A stretch of DNA of 64,000 bases from MPNP01 sp965116235. Lineage in GTDB: Bacteria > Pseudomonadota > Alphaproteobacteria > Rhodobacterales > Rhodobacteraceae. Where the stretch lies: positions 1,426,001 through 1,490,000 of the forward strand of contig OZ220496.1 in NCBI GenBank assembly GCA_965116235.1, in the 5' to 3' direction. Made by a program: the position numbers and the translations under genes. Positions 17,833 through 27,250 of the stretch are shown here, piece by piece. Position 1 is the first letter of the stretch. Each line of letters starts with the position of its first letter. Under the pieces are notes generated by a model. It was not told the origin of the DNA, did no database searches, and was given only the letters and a program-made list of their open reading frames with translations.

Positions 17833-20775
17833 GTGTCCATGAACGCGAAGGGGGGGGGTAATGATCTCTCGGTTCGGTCCCTCGATGGATCGGCCTCAGG
17901 CCTTGCGACAATTGGTGTGCTGCTTGCGGGACTGGGGATATTTGCGGCTGTACCCCATCCCGTTGCGGCTCAAGGGACGTGTGCGGGTACAGGTGGAACG
18001 CCGCCCAAGTTAACCCTTAGCAGTGACAGCACCACGACCAAGATTGCATGCAGCGGCTTGGATCAAGGACTGGAACTGGATTTGAACGGGGCCCAGATCG
18101 ACACCAGTTCAACGCCCCACAGGACCCTCAGTGTTAACGCCAGGGGTGATGGCGACAAGGATGTCAAGGTCATGGGCGACATCACCATCGATTCAGGGGG
18201 TGTGGGCATACACATGGTGCGCGATGGGGCTGGGCTGCTTGAGCTGAACCTGGGAAAAGATAGCACCATTACCTCCTCGGGTGACTCCGCGGACGAATAC
18301 AAGGCTATTTTTCTGCGCCACAGGGGGTCGGCCGATACAAAGGCCACAGGTATCAATATCGTATCAAGTGCCAACATTGACGTGTCAGGAGCGGACGTTG
18401 AAGAAAAGATTGGCATTTGGGCTGAAGTCGCCAAAGCTCCTGCGGGCGCAATAGTTCCGATCACGATTCATCTCACTGGCGGTTCGATTTATGCGACATC
18501 GGTTTCTGGCAAATATCAGCAGGGGAAGGGCGTGGTTGCATCCCAGGAGGCCACCGGTGACATCATGATCACGGTCGAGCCGGGAGTCAATATTGGCGCG
18601 GCCGACAAATTCCTCGGCACGTACGGCCTTGAAGCTTCCGTGGCTGACACTGGCACGAGCAGCATCACGATCAAGCATCGGGGCAAGATATATGCCACGA
18701 GTGGGATAATCGTGAGTAAGGAGGAGCCCGCCAAAGGTAGGACTGACGTCGGAGGCGACGTCTTGATTGAAACGGGAGCGGACAGCGAGATTGTGACACG
18801 ATCCCTCGGCACGCAGACGGAGACGTACGAACGCGCCGATACCAACGCGCATGGTATCCAGGTCGAGATCGATGGAGAAGCCCACACGGGTGACGTTAAG
18901 ATCATCCACAGAGGCATGATCGAAGCGGCCCAACAAGGAATATATGCATCTGTCCATCAAGATATCACGGTTACACTCGAGAAGGGCAGCCACATCACGT
19001 CGAAGGATAGGGGCATCAGGGTAGTTTCCAACGGCAGCGGCAAGGTCACGATCACCCACGGAGGCACGATTGATGCGGCTGTACATGGCATTAGTACGAC
19101 TGGCAAGCGAGCGGTCACGGTCACACTGAGGGCGGGCAGCCGCATCACGGCGAAGAAGCAAGGCATCATTGCGCACGCGTCTGCCACGGGCATTGTCACA
19201 GTCAAGACAGAGGCTGGCAGCTCGATTGTCGCGGCCGAGCATGGCATTCAGGTCCGCCATAGTGGTACGGACAAGCGCAAATTTCATGTTGCCGTTCACG
19301 GTACGGTCACGGGTGGCGCTACATGCACCTACACGCATACCGGCCGCGACAAGTGCGCGGGCGTGTATGTGCGAAACAATGCTCAGGACGATGACGATCC
19401 AAAGCTTGGGGGCGGCACGATCGTGATTGGTCCGTGGGCTCATGTCAAGGCGACATCCGGCGTGGCCATCGAGGTCGATGGCAAGGCGGGCGATGTCGCG
19501 GTGATCCTGGAGCAGGACGAGGCGGGTGTCGTGGGTCATGTCGAAGGCCAGATTTTTCATCCGAAGGACGAGGACCGAGAAATGCGGGACAAGGCCGTGG
19601 AAGGAGAGGTAACGATCAAGACTCGCACGGCATCGGGAGCCGAGAAGGATTTGGAGGTGAAGGATCATGTCTACCGCCGTGGCGACCGGAAGGGCGTGTA
19701 TGAACAGGTGTTCAAGGCCCAACTCACGGAGCTTGCCGATAAAGAGGGCTACCGGTTTGTGGATGACACGACGATGGACCTGCGTCTGTACAGCCATCGG
19801 GCGCGGTTGTATGAGGTGTTGCCCTCGATGCTTCTGGGTCTGGTGGAGCTGACGCCCTACAGCACACGCATGGCGGTGCCCCGCCGGACCACCGGCGACG
19901 AGGAGGTTATGGTCCAGAGTAGCAAGGGTGAGCATGTGGCTGTGCCGGGTTCCCGCACCGGTGTCTGGGTGCGTCTGGCGGTTCGTGATGGAGAACGGAT
20001 GGCCGATACATCGACGACCGCGACGGACTTCTGGCGTCAGTCTCTGGCGTGGGATGTGAAGCAGACCGACTTCGAGGCGGGTCTGGAGGTGCCGACCGAT
20101 GAGCGTCTGGTGCTGGGCGTGAGTGCCCACTACCGACAGAGCGAGGCCACCGTCAAGAATGGTGGCACCATGGAAGCCAGCGGCACCGGTGTGGGCGTGT
20201 CCCTGACCTGGACGGATGACAGCGGGCTGTATGTGGACGGCCAGCTGAGCTACACCCGGTTCTTTGATGTCGCGCTGACATCCAGTCGCCAGGGCGTGAT
20301 CACCTCCAAGGGAGGTGGCAGCGGTCTGGCGCTCGGTGTGGAAGTCGGTCAGCCGATGAGCATAGGGGGCATGGCCGTGACCCCGCGTGGGGGTCTGTCC
20401 TGGTCATCGGTGGACCTGGACGCCTTTGGCGAACCGGCCACGATCGATGGAGCCGGCACGGTCACCCCGAACAAGGAGCAGAGCGTCCAGGGGCGTGTGG
20501 GCGTCTTGGCCGAGCTGGGTTCCGGGGATGCCGACGGTCGGCTGTATGCATCGCTGGATCTGGAGCATGAGTTCTCGTCCAAACATGCGGTGATGGCGGC
20601 CGGCACCCGGCTGGCGACCGAAGTGAAGCCGATCTGGGTGCGTCTGGGTGTGGGCGGTGCAATGTCTCTGGGCGGCCGCGACACAACAATGCTGACGGGA
20701 GATGCCTTTTATGCGACGGCGGGGAGCGACAACACCGACTTTGGGGGCGGTCTGTCCATGACCTTCCACTTCTGA
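17833..20775 (+). CDS. Autotransporter (type Va) surface protein, copy 1
   Basis: A 980-residue outer-membrane protein. A signal peptide core (VLLAGLGIFAAVP, then HPVAAQG) lies near residues 28-47. The passenger (about 50-640) is rich in Gly, Thr, Ile and Val with repeated SKDRGI, ITHGGTIDA and TLEKGS patterns, as in right-handed beta-helix passengers. The barrel (about 651-980) ends in FHF, the usual outer-membrane terminus. Starts GTG 17833 or ATG 17839 are in frame but sit beside a nine-G run (17850-17858). A better-spaced ATG at 17787 (AAGGGA nine bases upstream) reads into TAA just after the run, and would be in frame if the run had eight G. An extra cysteine-containing insert (19318-19380) is missing from copy 2. 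The ligand or host role is unknown. Confidence 0.85.
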   Translation: MSMNAKGGGNDLSVRSLDGSASGLATIGVLLAGLGIFAAVPHPVAAQGTCAGTGGTPPKLTLSSDSTTTKIACSGLDQGLELDLNGAQIDTSSTPHRTLSVNARGDGDKDVKVMGDITIDSGGVGIHMVRDGAGLLELNLGKDSTITSSGDSADEYKAIFLRHRGSADTKATGINIVSSANIDVSGADVEEKIGIWAEVAKAPAGAIVPITIHLTGGSIYATSVSGKYQQGKGVVASQEATGDIMITVEPGVNIGAADKFLGTYGLEASVADTGTSSITIKHRGKIYATSGIIVSKEEPAKGRTDVGGDVLIETGADSEIVTRSLGTQTETYERADTNAHGIQVEIDGEAHTGDVKIIHRGMIEAAQQGIYASVHQDITVTLEKGSHITSKDRGIRVVSNGSGKVTITHGGTIDAAVHGISTTGKRAVTVTLRAGSRITAKKQGIIAHASATGIVTVKTEAGSSIVAAEHGIQVRHSGTDKRKFHVAVHGTVTGGATCTYTHTGRDKCAGVYVRNNAQDDDDPKLGGGTIVIGPWAHVKATSGVAIEVDGKAGDVAVILEQDEAGVVGHVEGQIFHPKDEDREMRDKAVEGEVTIKTRTASGAEKDLEVKDHVYRRGDRKGVYEQVFKAQLTELADKEGYRFVDDTTMDLRLYSHRARLYEVLPSMLLGLVELTPYSTRMAVPRRTTGDEEVMVQSSKGEHVAVPGSRTGVWVRLAVRDGERMADTSTTATDFWRQSLAWDVKQTDFEAGLEVPTDERLVLGVSAHYRQSEATVKNGGTMEASGTGVGVSLTWTDDSGLYVDGQLSYTRFFDVALTSSRQGVITSKGGGSGLALGVEVGQPMSIGGMAVTPRGGLSWSSVDLDAFGEPATIDGAGTVTPNKEQSVQGRVGVLAELGSGDADGRLYASLDLEHEFSSKHAVMAAGTRLATEVKPIWVRLGVGGAMSLGGRDTTMLTGDAFYATAGSDNTDFGGGLSMTFHF
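17850..17858 (+). repeat. Nine-G homopolymer in the 5' coding region of autotransporter 1
   Basis: Nine consecutive G a few codons after ATG 17839. Such tracts mutate by slipped-strand mispairing. With nine G the GTG 17833/ATG 17839 frame continues into the signal peptide. With eight G the upstream ATG 17787 would continue instead. Confidence 0.9.
18901..19257 (+). repeat. In-frame 150-bp tandem units in passenger 1
   Basis: Related segments begin at 18901, 19051 and 19201, exactly 150 bases (50 codons) apart, each starting near an ITHGGTID-like motif and carrying TLxxGSxITxKxxGI in the middle. Two full units and a partial, diverged third can be seen. Confidence 0.7.
19783..20775 (+). repeat. 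Barrel-coding long repeat, copy 1
   Basis: 993 bases encoding the autotransporter barrel, closely similar at DNA level to 51211-52209 in the same orientation. The two lengths differ by two codons, because of a small indel around the LTSSRQG/MVSANGAVG loop. Confidence 0.85.
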
Positions 20776-21091
20776 TCGGGAGACGGAAGGCCGTCGGTTT
20801 GCGGGGCGATGGTTGTTGGCATTGACCCAACCCAATGACTGCCTCCCCAGTTTGCCCTATCGTACCGGCGTGTGGACATCCGTTCAACCGGATGTACGAT
20901 CATGATGCGGCGGGCATCTCATAAGGAAAGCCGGATTTGTCGGGAAGTCAAATAATGATTCATTCGGCAGTTGATCGAACGCGTTCATTGCTGAAAGGAT
21001 GTAAGCGTATCAGGGACTGACCAGAATGATACTTGCTTCTGGGTGCCTTTTACGGTTGAAATGATTCCTGCGTCCAACGGTCTTATTTCAC
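20776..21091. other. Intergenic stretch after autotransporter 1
   Basis: 316 bases with no convincing gene. A short hairpin GACGG-AAGG-CCGTC lies just after the stop codon, without a T-run. The first 30 bases resemble the sequence after autotransporter 2. Nothing else is recognised. Confidence 0.4.
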
Positions 21092-24088
21092 TTGACCGAT
21101 TCCTTTCCTGCGGTACGATGGCGACGGCTCTGGCAAACAAGGCGGGAACAGGAAGTGACGCAACACGCAAAAAACTCTGAGAAATCGGTCAATTTTGAAC
21201 TTGAGCGGATTCTGCGCACGAAGCACCCTGGCTGGACCGTAGGAGTTGAGCAGACACAGGTTCTGCGCGGGCAGGCTAGCCGATGCCCAGATATGCTTGT
21301 CCGACCGCCAACTGGCGGTTTGCCTGTGATCGTCGAGACAGAATATGCCCCGGCCACCACGGTTGAAGACGATGCCCTCACACGGCTGGGTCAGATCTTG
21401 CAGGATGGCAGTCAGTGCATTGAGCAGGTCGTGGCTTTGCGTCTGCCCGTTGAATTGTCGATGGCAAAACAGTCGGAATTGGGCCGAAAACTTTCTGCAA
21501 GCGAGTTCAAATTCTGTCTTTTTTCCGGTGATCCGGCTAACCCGGATCGCTGGCCTGCGCAGGGCTGGATTGATGGAGACATTGATGATCTGGTAACATG
21601 CATCGAACTGGCGACCTTGGCCGAAGATCGCATAGTTCGGGGCCTTGCCGTGCTTGAACAAGGTATTGCCGACACGGCCTACAACCTGCGCAGCCAGAGC
21701 GTTGATACACCGGGCACATTAATCCGCATGGCTGAATACCTGCATCAGGAAGACAGTCCGCAGACCACACGCATGGGCATAGCCATCATTGCCAACGCCA
21801 TGATCTTTCAGACGGCCATCGCAGGGGCACGAAGCAAGGATGGTTCCTTTCGCATTGCACCGCTGGGAGATCTGCGCAACCAGTTCGGGTGGCTCTCAAA
21901 GCACCGCATGCAAAGTCACTGGCGCGATATCCTCGACAAGATCAACTATTGGCCAATTTTCAATATCGCATCCGATATTCTGAAACCGATTCCTGATGGT
22001 AAGGCTCAAGCCGTTCTTGATCGGCTGGCGGAGGTCGCCTCGGAACTCGCCGCTCTTGGTACGACTGGTCAGCACAACCTCAGCGGTCGCATGTTTCAGC
22101 GGTTGATCAGCGACCGCAAGTTCTTGGCGACCTTCTACACACGACCGGCATCGGCGGCCCTGTTGGCAGAACTGGCGGTTGCGCGTCTGACCACCGACTG
22201 GTCGAGCGCGTCGGCGGTATGTGCATTGCGCGTCGGCGATTTTGCTTGTGGTACGGGTGCGTTGCTCAATGCGTCCTATCAGGCCATTCGTGGCCGTTAT
22301 CGTCGCCATGATGGAGATGATCGCGAGATTCACGCTCGCATGATGGAAACGGCTCTGGTCGGGACAGATATCATGCCGGCCGCAACGCATCTGACGACTT
22401 CTGTCTTGTCCAGCGCTCATGCCAACGTAACATTCGCAAAAACACACATCATTACCTTGCCGTATGGCCAACAGCCCGAAAAAACCGGCAGACCTATAGC
22501 ACTCGGCGCTTTGGATCTGATGAAAGAGGAGAAAATTCGTTCCCTCTTCGGTACCGGCCAGCATCGCTTGCATGGCACGGTTAGCGGGGCGGACGATGAG
22601 GCTGATCTTCCACATGACTCATTCGACCTGGTCATCATGAATCCTCCATTCACCCGACCGACCAATCACAAGATAACCGAGGTTCCCATACCGTCCTTTG
22701 CCGGTTTTGCCACTTCAGAGGAGGAGCAGCGGCGCATGTCGGTTCGACTTAAGGCTTTACGCAATCGGGAGATGGTCGGCAACGGTCATGCGGGACTTGC
22801 CTCAAACTTCATGGATTTGGCCCATGCCAAGATTCGTAATCCGGGAGGTGTCTTGGCCCTTGTACTGCCGGCTGTCTGTCTGCAAGGTGAGTCATGGTCG
22901 GCCGCACGGCAATTGCTTGCCACCCATTATCATGATGTCACCATCATCAGCATTGCGACCAGCAGTATAAAAGATAGTGCCTTTTCGGCCGATACCGGCA
23001 TGGCTGAGGTGTTGATTGTGGCCACACGAGGCGAAGCTGAGACCGATGGCAACATGCCGGTGCTGTTCGTCAACCTTCACGACCGCCCACGGGCTATTCT
23101 AGATGCCGTGATGACGGCTCGTATTATTCACAAAATACCAGGGAAACGAATATCGAGCCCCATGGTCATGGGTACCGAAAAACCCAATGGCTGTTATATA
23201 CGCGGTGACTTTTCCCAGACTGGTGCGGCCGGGGCCAAACAGCTGGATGTAATTCGCTCGGCTGCTGCTCTGGCACAGGGTCACCTGAGCCTGCCCCGAA
23301 TGCGTGACGCGATAAGCCTTGCCGTGAGCCCGCTGGAAGCCCTTGGCAACCGAGGGCTATTGCATCGTGAGATTAGTGATGGTGAGGCCCGCATGAAGAC
23401 AGGTCCGAACGGACTTCCTTTGGCACCATTTACCAGGATCAGTCTTGAGCCCGATGCTCATCCGACTTGGCCGATGCTCTGGAATCACTCTGCCCAGAGG
23501 GAAACACGGCTGGTCGTCGAACCGGACAGTGAAGGTATTATACGCCCTGGATGCGATAATCTGGCCCATGATGTGTGGAGACAGACGGCCTCTTGCTTGC
23601 ACTTCAGCCTTGATTTTCGTCTCAGTTCACAGCCATTGGCGGCCTGTCTGACACCAGGCTTGACAATTGGCGGTACGGCATGGCCGAATGTCCTTTGCAC
23701 GAATCAGAACTGGGAAAAACCGTTGGTACTCTGGGCCAATTCAACGCTCGGTCTTATGGCTTTCTGGTGGATCGGTTCCCGTCAGCATCTCGGCCGTGCA
23801 CGACTCACAATTTCAAAACTTCCAAGCCTTCCGGTACTGGATACTCGGCAGTTGACTGAGGAACAACTGAACCGTGCCGATGACATTTTCGCCGCCTTTT
23901 GCGGTCGCGAGTTACGCCCAGCCAACGAAGCGTGGCGTGACGAGGTTCGTCAGGAGCTTGATCAAGCTGTCCTAATTGACCTGCTTGGGCTGGATGCCGC
24001 TGCCATTACGGAGCCGCTGGCATTGCTTCGTCGCCAATGGTGTGCCGAACCCTCCGTTCATGGTGGCAAGAACACAGCACCAAGTTGA
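21092..24088 (+). CDS. Type IIG-like restriction-modification protein (N6-adenine methyltransferase)
   Basis: A large protein of up to 998 residues. The methyltransferase core has the SAM-binding motif I VGDFACGTGALLN near 380 and the catalytic NPPF near 515, typical of N6-adenine gamma-class enzymes. The N-terminal 200 residues include CPDMLV near 66 and PVIVETEY near 80, which could be a PD-(D/E)xK-like nuclease site with E-x-E in place of E-x-K. The C-terminal 300 residues would hold target recognition. This is the layout of single-chain type IIG enzymes. No separate specificity or nuclease gene is adjacent. The frame opens at TTG 21092, and GTG 21155 is an alternative. It could instead be a solo methyltransferase. 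Confidence 0.7.
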   Translation: MTDSFPAVRWRRLWQTRREQEVTQHAKNSEKSVNFELERILRTKHPGWTVGVEQTQVLRGQASRCPDMLVRPPTGGLPVIVETEYAPATTVEDDALTRLGQILQDGSQCIEQVVALRLPVELSMAKQSELGRKLSASEFKFCLFSGDPANPDRWPAQGWIDGDIDDLVTCIELATLAEDRIVRGLAVLEQGIADTAYNLRSQSVDTPGTLIRMAEYLHQEDSPQTTRMGIAIIANAMIFQTAIAGARSKDGSFRIAPLGDLRNQFGWLSKHRMQSHWRDILDKINYWPIFNIASDILKPIPDGKAQAVLDRLAEVASELAALGTTGQHNLSGRMFQRLISDRKFLATFYTRPASAALLAELAVARLTTDWSSASAVCALRVGDFACGTGALLNASYQAIRGRYRRHDGDDREIHARMMETALVGTDIMPAATHLTTSVLSSAHANVTFAKTHIITLPYGQQPEKTGRPIALGALDLMKEEKIRSLFGTGQHRLHGTVSGADDEADLPHDSFDLVIMNPPFTRPTNHKITEVPIPSFAGFATSEEEQRRMSVRLKALRNREMVGNGHAGLASNFMDLAHAKIRNPGGVLALVLPAVCLQGESWSAARQLLATHYHDVTIISIATSSIKDSAFSADTGMAEVLIVATRGEAETDGNMPVLFVNLHDRPRAILDAVMTARIIHKIPGKRISSPMVMGTEKPNGCYIRGDFSQTGAAGAKQLDVIRSAAALAQGHLSLPRMRDAISLAVSPLEALGNRGLLHREISDGEARMKTGPNGLPLAPFTRISLEPDAHPTWPMLWNHSAQRETRLVVEPDSEGIIRPGCDNLAHDVWRQTASCLHFSLDFRLSSQPLAACLTPGLTIGGTAWPNVLCTNQNWEKPLVLWANSTLGLMAFWWIGSRQHLGRARLTISKLPSLPVLDTRQLTEEQLNRADDIFAAFCGRELRPANEAWRDEVRQELDQAVLIDLLGLDAAAITEPLALLRRQWCAEPSVHGGKNTAPS

Positions 24089-24659
24089 AAAGGTCAACAT
24101 CAAGCTGAATGCACTGCTGTGACTGACCAGTGGCTTGATGAATCAGCGGTGCGTTTAAAGCGAAATCGGTGAAGGGCATGGCGGATTTTGTCATTCCTGC
24201 AGGTGGGTAAGAGATTGTGTTTGGCTTGAACACGTCCGTGTAAGCGAGCAGTCGGGAACCGACACGATGGACAAGCTTTGTTATTAAGCGGTTTAGCAAT
24301 CATCATTCGGATGAACGCGTGATCGGAATACCCATGAGAAAAGGTTTGCAAAGACTCAGTCGCCATCTGAGAAAACATGAGCAGGTCAGAATAAACGAGG
24401 AGCAACCGTTTCAGGAATGGGTTCGAAAACACATTACCAGTCTTGATGAGGCCATGTCAGCGGGGCTTGGCTTACACGGCAGCGGTCGTGGCAAATTGAA
24501 CTCTGAAAGTGGCGATTGTTTCATACGAGCAAGGATTGGACATCACAAAACTATTATTCCTTGCTGTCTTCAAAAGCTTGGCAAACAGGAGTAATTGTGA
24601 TCTCAACTGGTTCTCTTCAGTCTCATGGGACGATGTTCAGCCACCTTGAATTTGATGTT
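24089..24659. other. Gap with one weak ORF (24319-24594)
   Basis: About 570 bases between the methyltransferase and lolA. The only sizeable frame is a 91-residue plus-strand ORF (24319-24594), basic and histidine-containing (RLSRHLRKHEQVR), with no recognised family and no good ribosome site. I see no terminator or repeat. Confidence 0.3.
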
Positions 24660-25283
24660 ATGCGCTTGACAAAGTTCGCCGTGACTTTGATGCTTGGTGT
24701 TCTGGCGTTTTGTCACGCCGGTTTGTCCCAGCAGAACAAACCCAAGATTGTATCTGTTCTCCAGCTGGAGCATTACATTGAGTCGTTGGATACCGTGTAT
24801 GCCGAGTTCGTTCAGTCCAATTCGGACGGCACCAAGTCAAATGGCCGGCTTTACATCGACCGCCCGCGGAAGGCTCGCTTCGAATATCTATCGCCGGACA
24901 CGGGAATAATGATTGCTCAAGGCGGTTCTGTTGCGGTCTTCGACACCAAGTCAAACACGGAACCACTTGTTTTTCCTCTGAGAGCAACGCCTCTTTTTCC
25001 GATCCTGACGCAAAGAGTCAGTCTGACCAACCCTAATTATTTTGTAAAACACTTGGTCGGAGCGACTCACAGCGAGCTCCACCTGCGGGCAAAGAGTGAC
25101 CAGTTCAAAGGGCATATAGAGATCAGGTTCAACAATGAACCCATTCAATTGACTGGCTGGGTCAGCGTTGATGAGTTTGGAAATCGAACGTCGGTGCGGT
25201 TGATTGATCCTAGGTTGGGGGTCAAGCTTGATCAAAGACTGTTCAACATCGCCCTGCAAAAGGAACGTCTGGGGTTAGACTGA
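24660..25283 (+). CDS. lolA: Outer-membrane lipoprotein carrier LolA
   Basis: A periplasmic chaperone that ferries lipoproteins from LolCDE to the outer membrane. A signal peptide (MRLTKFAVTLMLGVLAF, then CHAGLSQQ) is followed by the LolA fold with YAEFVQSNSDGTKSNGRLY, the RPRKARFEY strand and a C-terminal RTSVRLIDPRLG. The length of 207 residues is normal. The ATG at 24660 gives a clean signal peptide. An in-frame ATG at 24633 would add nine residues. Confidence 0.85.
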   Translation: MRLTKFAVTLMLGVLAFCHAGLSQQNKPKIVSVLQLEHYIESLDTVYAEFVQSNSDGTKSNGRLYIDRPRKARFEYLSPDTGIMIAQGGSVAVFDTKSNTEPLVFPLRATPLFPILTQRVSLTNPNYFVKHLVGATHSELHLRAKSDQFKGHIEIRFNNEPIQLTGWVSVDEFGNRTSVRLIDPRLGVKLDQRLFNIALQKERLGLD

Positions 25284-25454
25284 CCCAATGGTTGCTCCTG
25301 TATGGGGTCAACAAGGCACGAACCGCCGATACTGTAGCCCGAAGGCGGAAAACTGCAAGTTGAACTCGGTTGCAATCCCGGATTGTGCTTGATTGGGGCG
25401 ACGCTGTCAACCCGCTCGACGGTGCAGACGATGCCCCTCTCAGGCATGGCCATC

Positions 25455-26033
25455 TCAGAAAAATCCTGTTCGGCAATTCCTGAGCTGTCGGGCGTAACGC
25501 ACATTTTGGGCCGCAACCTTGTCTGCCACTTCCACCAGCCACTGCTTGCTCCTGTAACTCCCTCGTCTGTAGCCGGCATGACCTTCGTGATAGGCGAGAT
25601 AAAGTCGGCGAGCATCCTTCCTGGAAATGCCTAGATCGCGGGCCGAGATGTCCGAATACCAACCAATGAAGTCTACGACATCGCCATAGTTGGTTCGACT
25701 GGCTCTTCGATTGCCGGTGGAATCCTGGTACCATTTCCACGTTCCATCGACAGCCTGCCCGTAGCCGTATGCCGATGACGCTCGCCCGGCCGGAATGATG
25801 CCGAGTTTATATTGTCTTGGAGGACGCGCATTGCGCACAAACTTGCTTTCCTGATAGATGATGGCCATTTGGACTGAAACAGGAATGCCGTATTTTCTTT
25901 CGACCTGACGCATGCTTCGATGCCAGTTCGGGTTCTGCTTGACAATCGAACATGCGTCTTCGACTGTGTCTGGAGGACCAAAATTTACAAAAGAACACCC
26001 GGCAAGGAGCAGGATAAGAAAAACTTTTTTCAT
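25455..26033 (-). CDS. Lytic transglycosylase-like lipoprotein (SLT domain)
   Basis: A 192-residue exported protein. The lipobox LLAGC puts the lipidated Cys at 13. The SLT lysozyme-like domain has the catalytic Glu62 in IIYQESKF, then SSAYGYGQA and YLAYHEGHAGYR, as in family 1 transglycosylases. It should cleave peptidoglycan glycan strands from the inner face of the outer membrane. It is convergent with lolA (171 bases apart) and divergent from ribA. Confidence 0.87.
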   Translation of the reverse strand: MKKVFLILLLAGCSFVNFGPPDTVEDACSIVKQNPNWHRSMRQVERKYGIPVSVQMAIIYQESKFVRNARPPRQYKLGIIPAGRASSAYGYGQAVDGTWKWYQDSTGNRRASRTNYGDVVDFIGWYSDISARDLGISRKDARRLYLAYHEGHAGYRRGSYRSKQWLVEVADKVAAQNVRYARQLRNCRTGFF

Positions 26034-26119
26034 TGCATCCGACTTTGATTCGCACCTGAATTGAAATGAACTTTATATAAAGCGTTGTCATCTAATCAAG
26101 TAAAACTTGGCACTCGGCT

Positions 26120-27250
26120 ATGTCCGAAGCCTTCGCGAAGCCCGAAGTAAAGTGCGGGGATAGTTTCTTGCAGTTCAATTTCAAAACCAGTGAGTTTTTG
26201 GCCCGGGCGCTGAGTGACTTGAGGCTGGGTCTGCCGGTGGTCATCACGGATGCGGACCGAAGAGCGATGATACTGGCCGTTGAGACGGCATCGGATCGCC
26301 GAATAGAGGAATTTCAGCAAGCGGGAGAGGCGGAACTTGTCATAACTCAAAGACGGGCCGAGACTCTCAAGGCCCGAGTTTACGACGGCAAGATTGCCAG
26401 AATTGTCGTCAGTGATCGCTCGAAGGCCGACTGGATAAGGGCAATTGGGGATCCATCGCTGGACATGCAATCTCCTCTGAAAGGGCCGCTAAAAACAAGG
26501 CGGAGCGGTGATTTTTCTCTTCAACATTGGGGATTGGAGCTGGCTCGAAAGGCCCGTTTGCTGCCGGCAGTGCTGGCCAAGGCAGTCGAACGGGAAAGCA
26601 TGATGATGGCCCATCTGTCCCAGCTGGAATATCGTGACCATAAGGGTCTGGATGACCCGCCGGTACATCTGGAACTCGTATCAAAGGCTCAGTTGCCTCT
26701 GTGCGAATCGATCCGATCAACCATTTTCCTGTTTCGAGAGACTAACAGCAGCGAAGAGCATTGTGCCGTGATTTTCGGCCGTCCGCGACGAGACAGGCCG
26801 GTCTTGACGCGATTTCATTCGGCCTGCTTTACCGGTGACGTGTTGGGATCGCTCAAGTGTGACTGTCAGCACCAGCTGCATATGGGGCTTGCTCGAATCC
26901 GGCAAGCGGGAGAGGGTGTGCTTCTGTACATCAATCAGGAGGGACGCGGGATTGGCTTGGTCAACAAGATACGGGCCTATGCCCTTCAGGATCAGGGCTT
27001 TGACACTGTGGAAGCCAATCACAGACTTGGTTTTGAAGATGACGAGAGGGATTTTCGTCTGGGCTCTGAAATACTCAGAATACTGGGTTACGGTGAAGTC
27101 AGAATCATGACCAACAACCCGCGCAAGGTGGCAATCCTGAACCAGGAGGGCATCAAGGTTGTCGAGAGAATTCCTATCATCGCACCAACGAACAGGTATA
27201 ATGCCGAGTACATGGCCGTCAAGGCCCGAAAAAGCGGACACAAGCTTTGA
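26120..27250 (+). CDS. ribA: GTP cyclohydrolase II with degenerate RibB-like N-terminus
   Basis: The first enzyme of riboflavin synthesis, opening the imidazole ring of GTP. The C-terminal half holds the zinc cysteines Cys236, Cys247 and Cys249 (CFTGDVLGSLKCDC) and the INQEGRGIGL motif. The N-terminal 170 residues correspond in position to the DHBP synthase (RibB) domain but lack its usual acidic active-site pattern, a form common in alphaproteobacteria. The next gene starts inside its stop codon. Confidence 0.9.
   Translation: MSEAFAKPEVKCGDSFLQFNFKTSEFLARALSDLRLGLPVVITDADRRAMILAVETASDRRIEEFQQAGEAELVITQRRAETLKARVYDGKIARIVVSDRSKADWIRAIGDPSLDMQSPLKGPLKTRRSGDFSLQHWGLELARKARLLPAVLAKAVERESMMMAHLSQLEYRDHKGLDDPPVHLELVSKAQLPLCESIRSTIFLFRETNSSEEHCAVIFGRPRRDRPVLTRFHSACFTGDVLGSLKCDCQHQLHMGLARIRQAGEGVLLYINQEGRGIGLVNKIRAYALQDQGFDTVEANHRLGFEDDERDFRLGSEILRILGYGEVRIMTNNPRKVAILNQEGIKVVERIPIIAPTNRYNAEYMAVKARKSGHKL

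Noticed and set aside
17441..17911. Minus-strand frames upstream of both autotransporters (also 48719-49501)
   Set aside because: They look alike only because the DNA is duplicated. They end in the coding start of the autotransporter, are shifted by indels between copies and show no family features.
18385..20130. A 581-codon minus-strand frame opposite autotransporter 1
   Set aside because: It is a shadow of a GC-rich, repeat-bearing gene. The matching strand in copy 2 is broken into several pieces, and the protein is low-complexity His/Arg-rich with no start signal.
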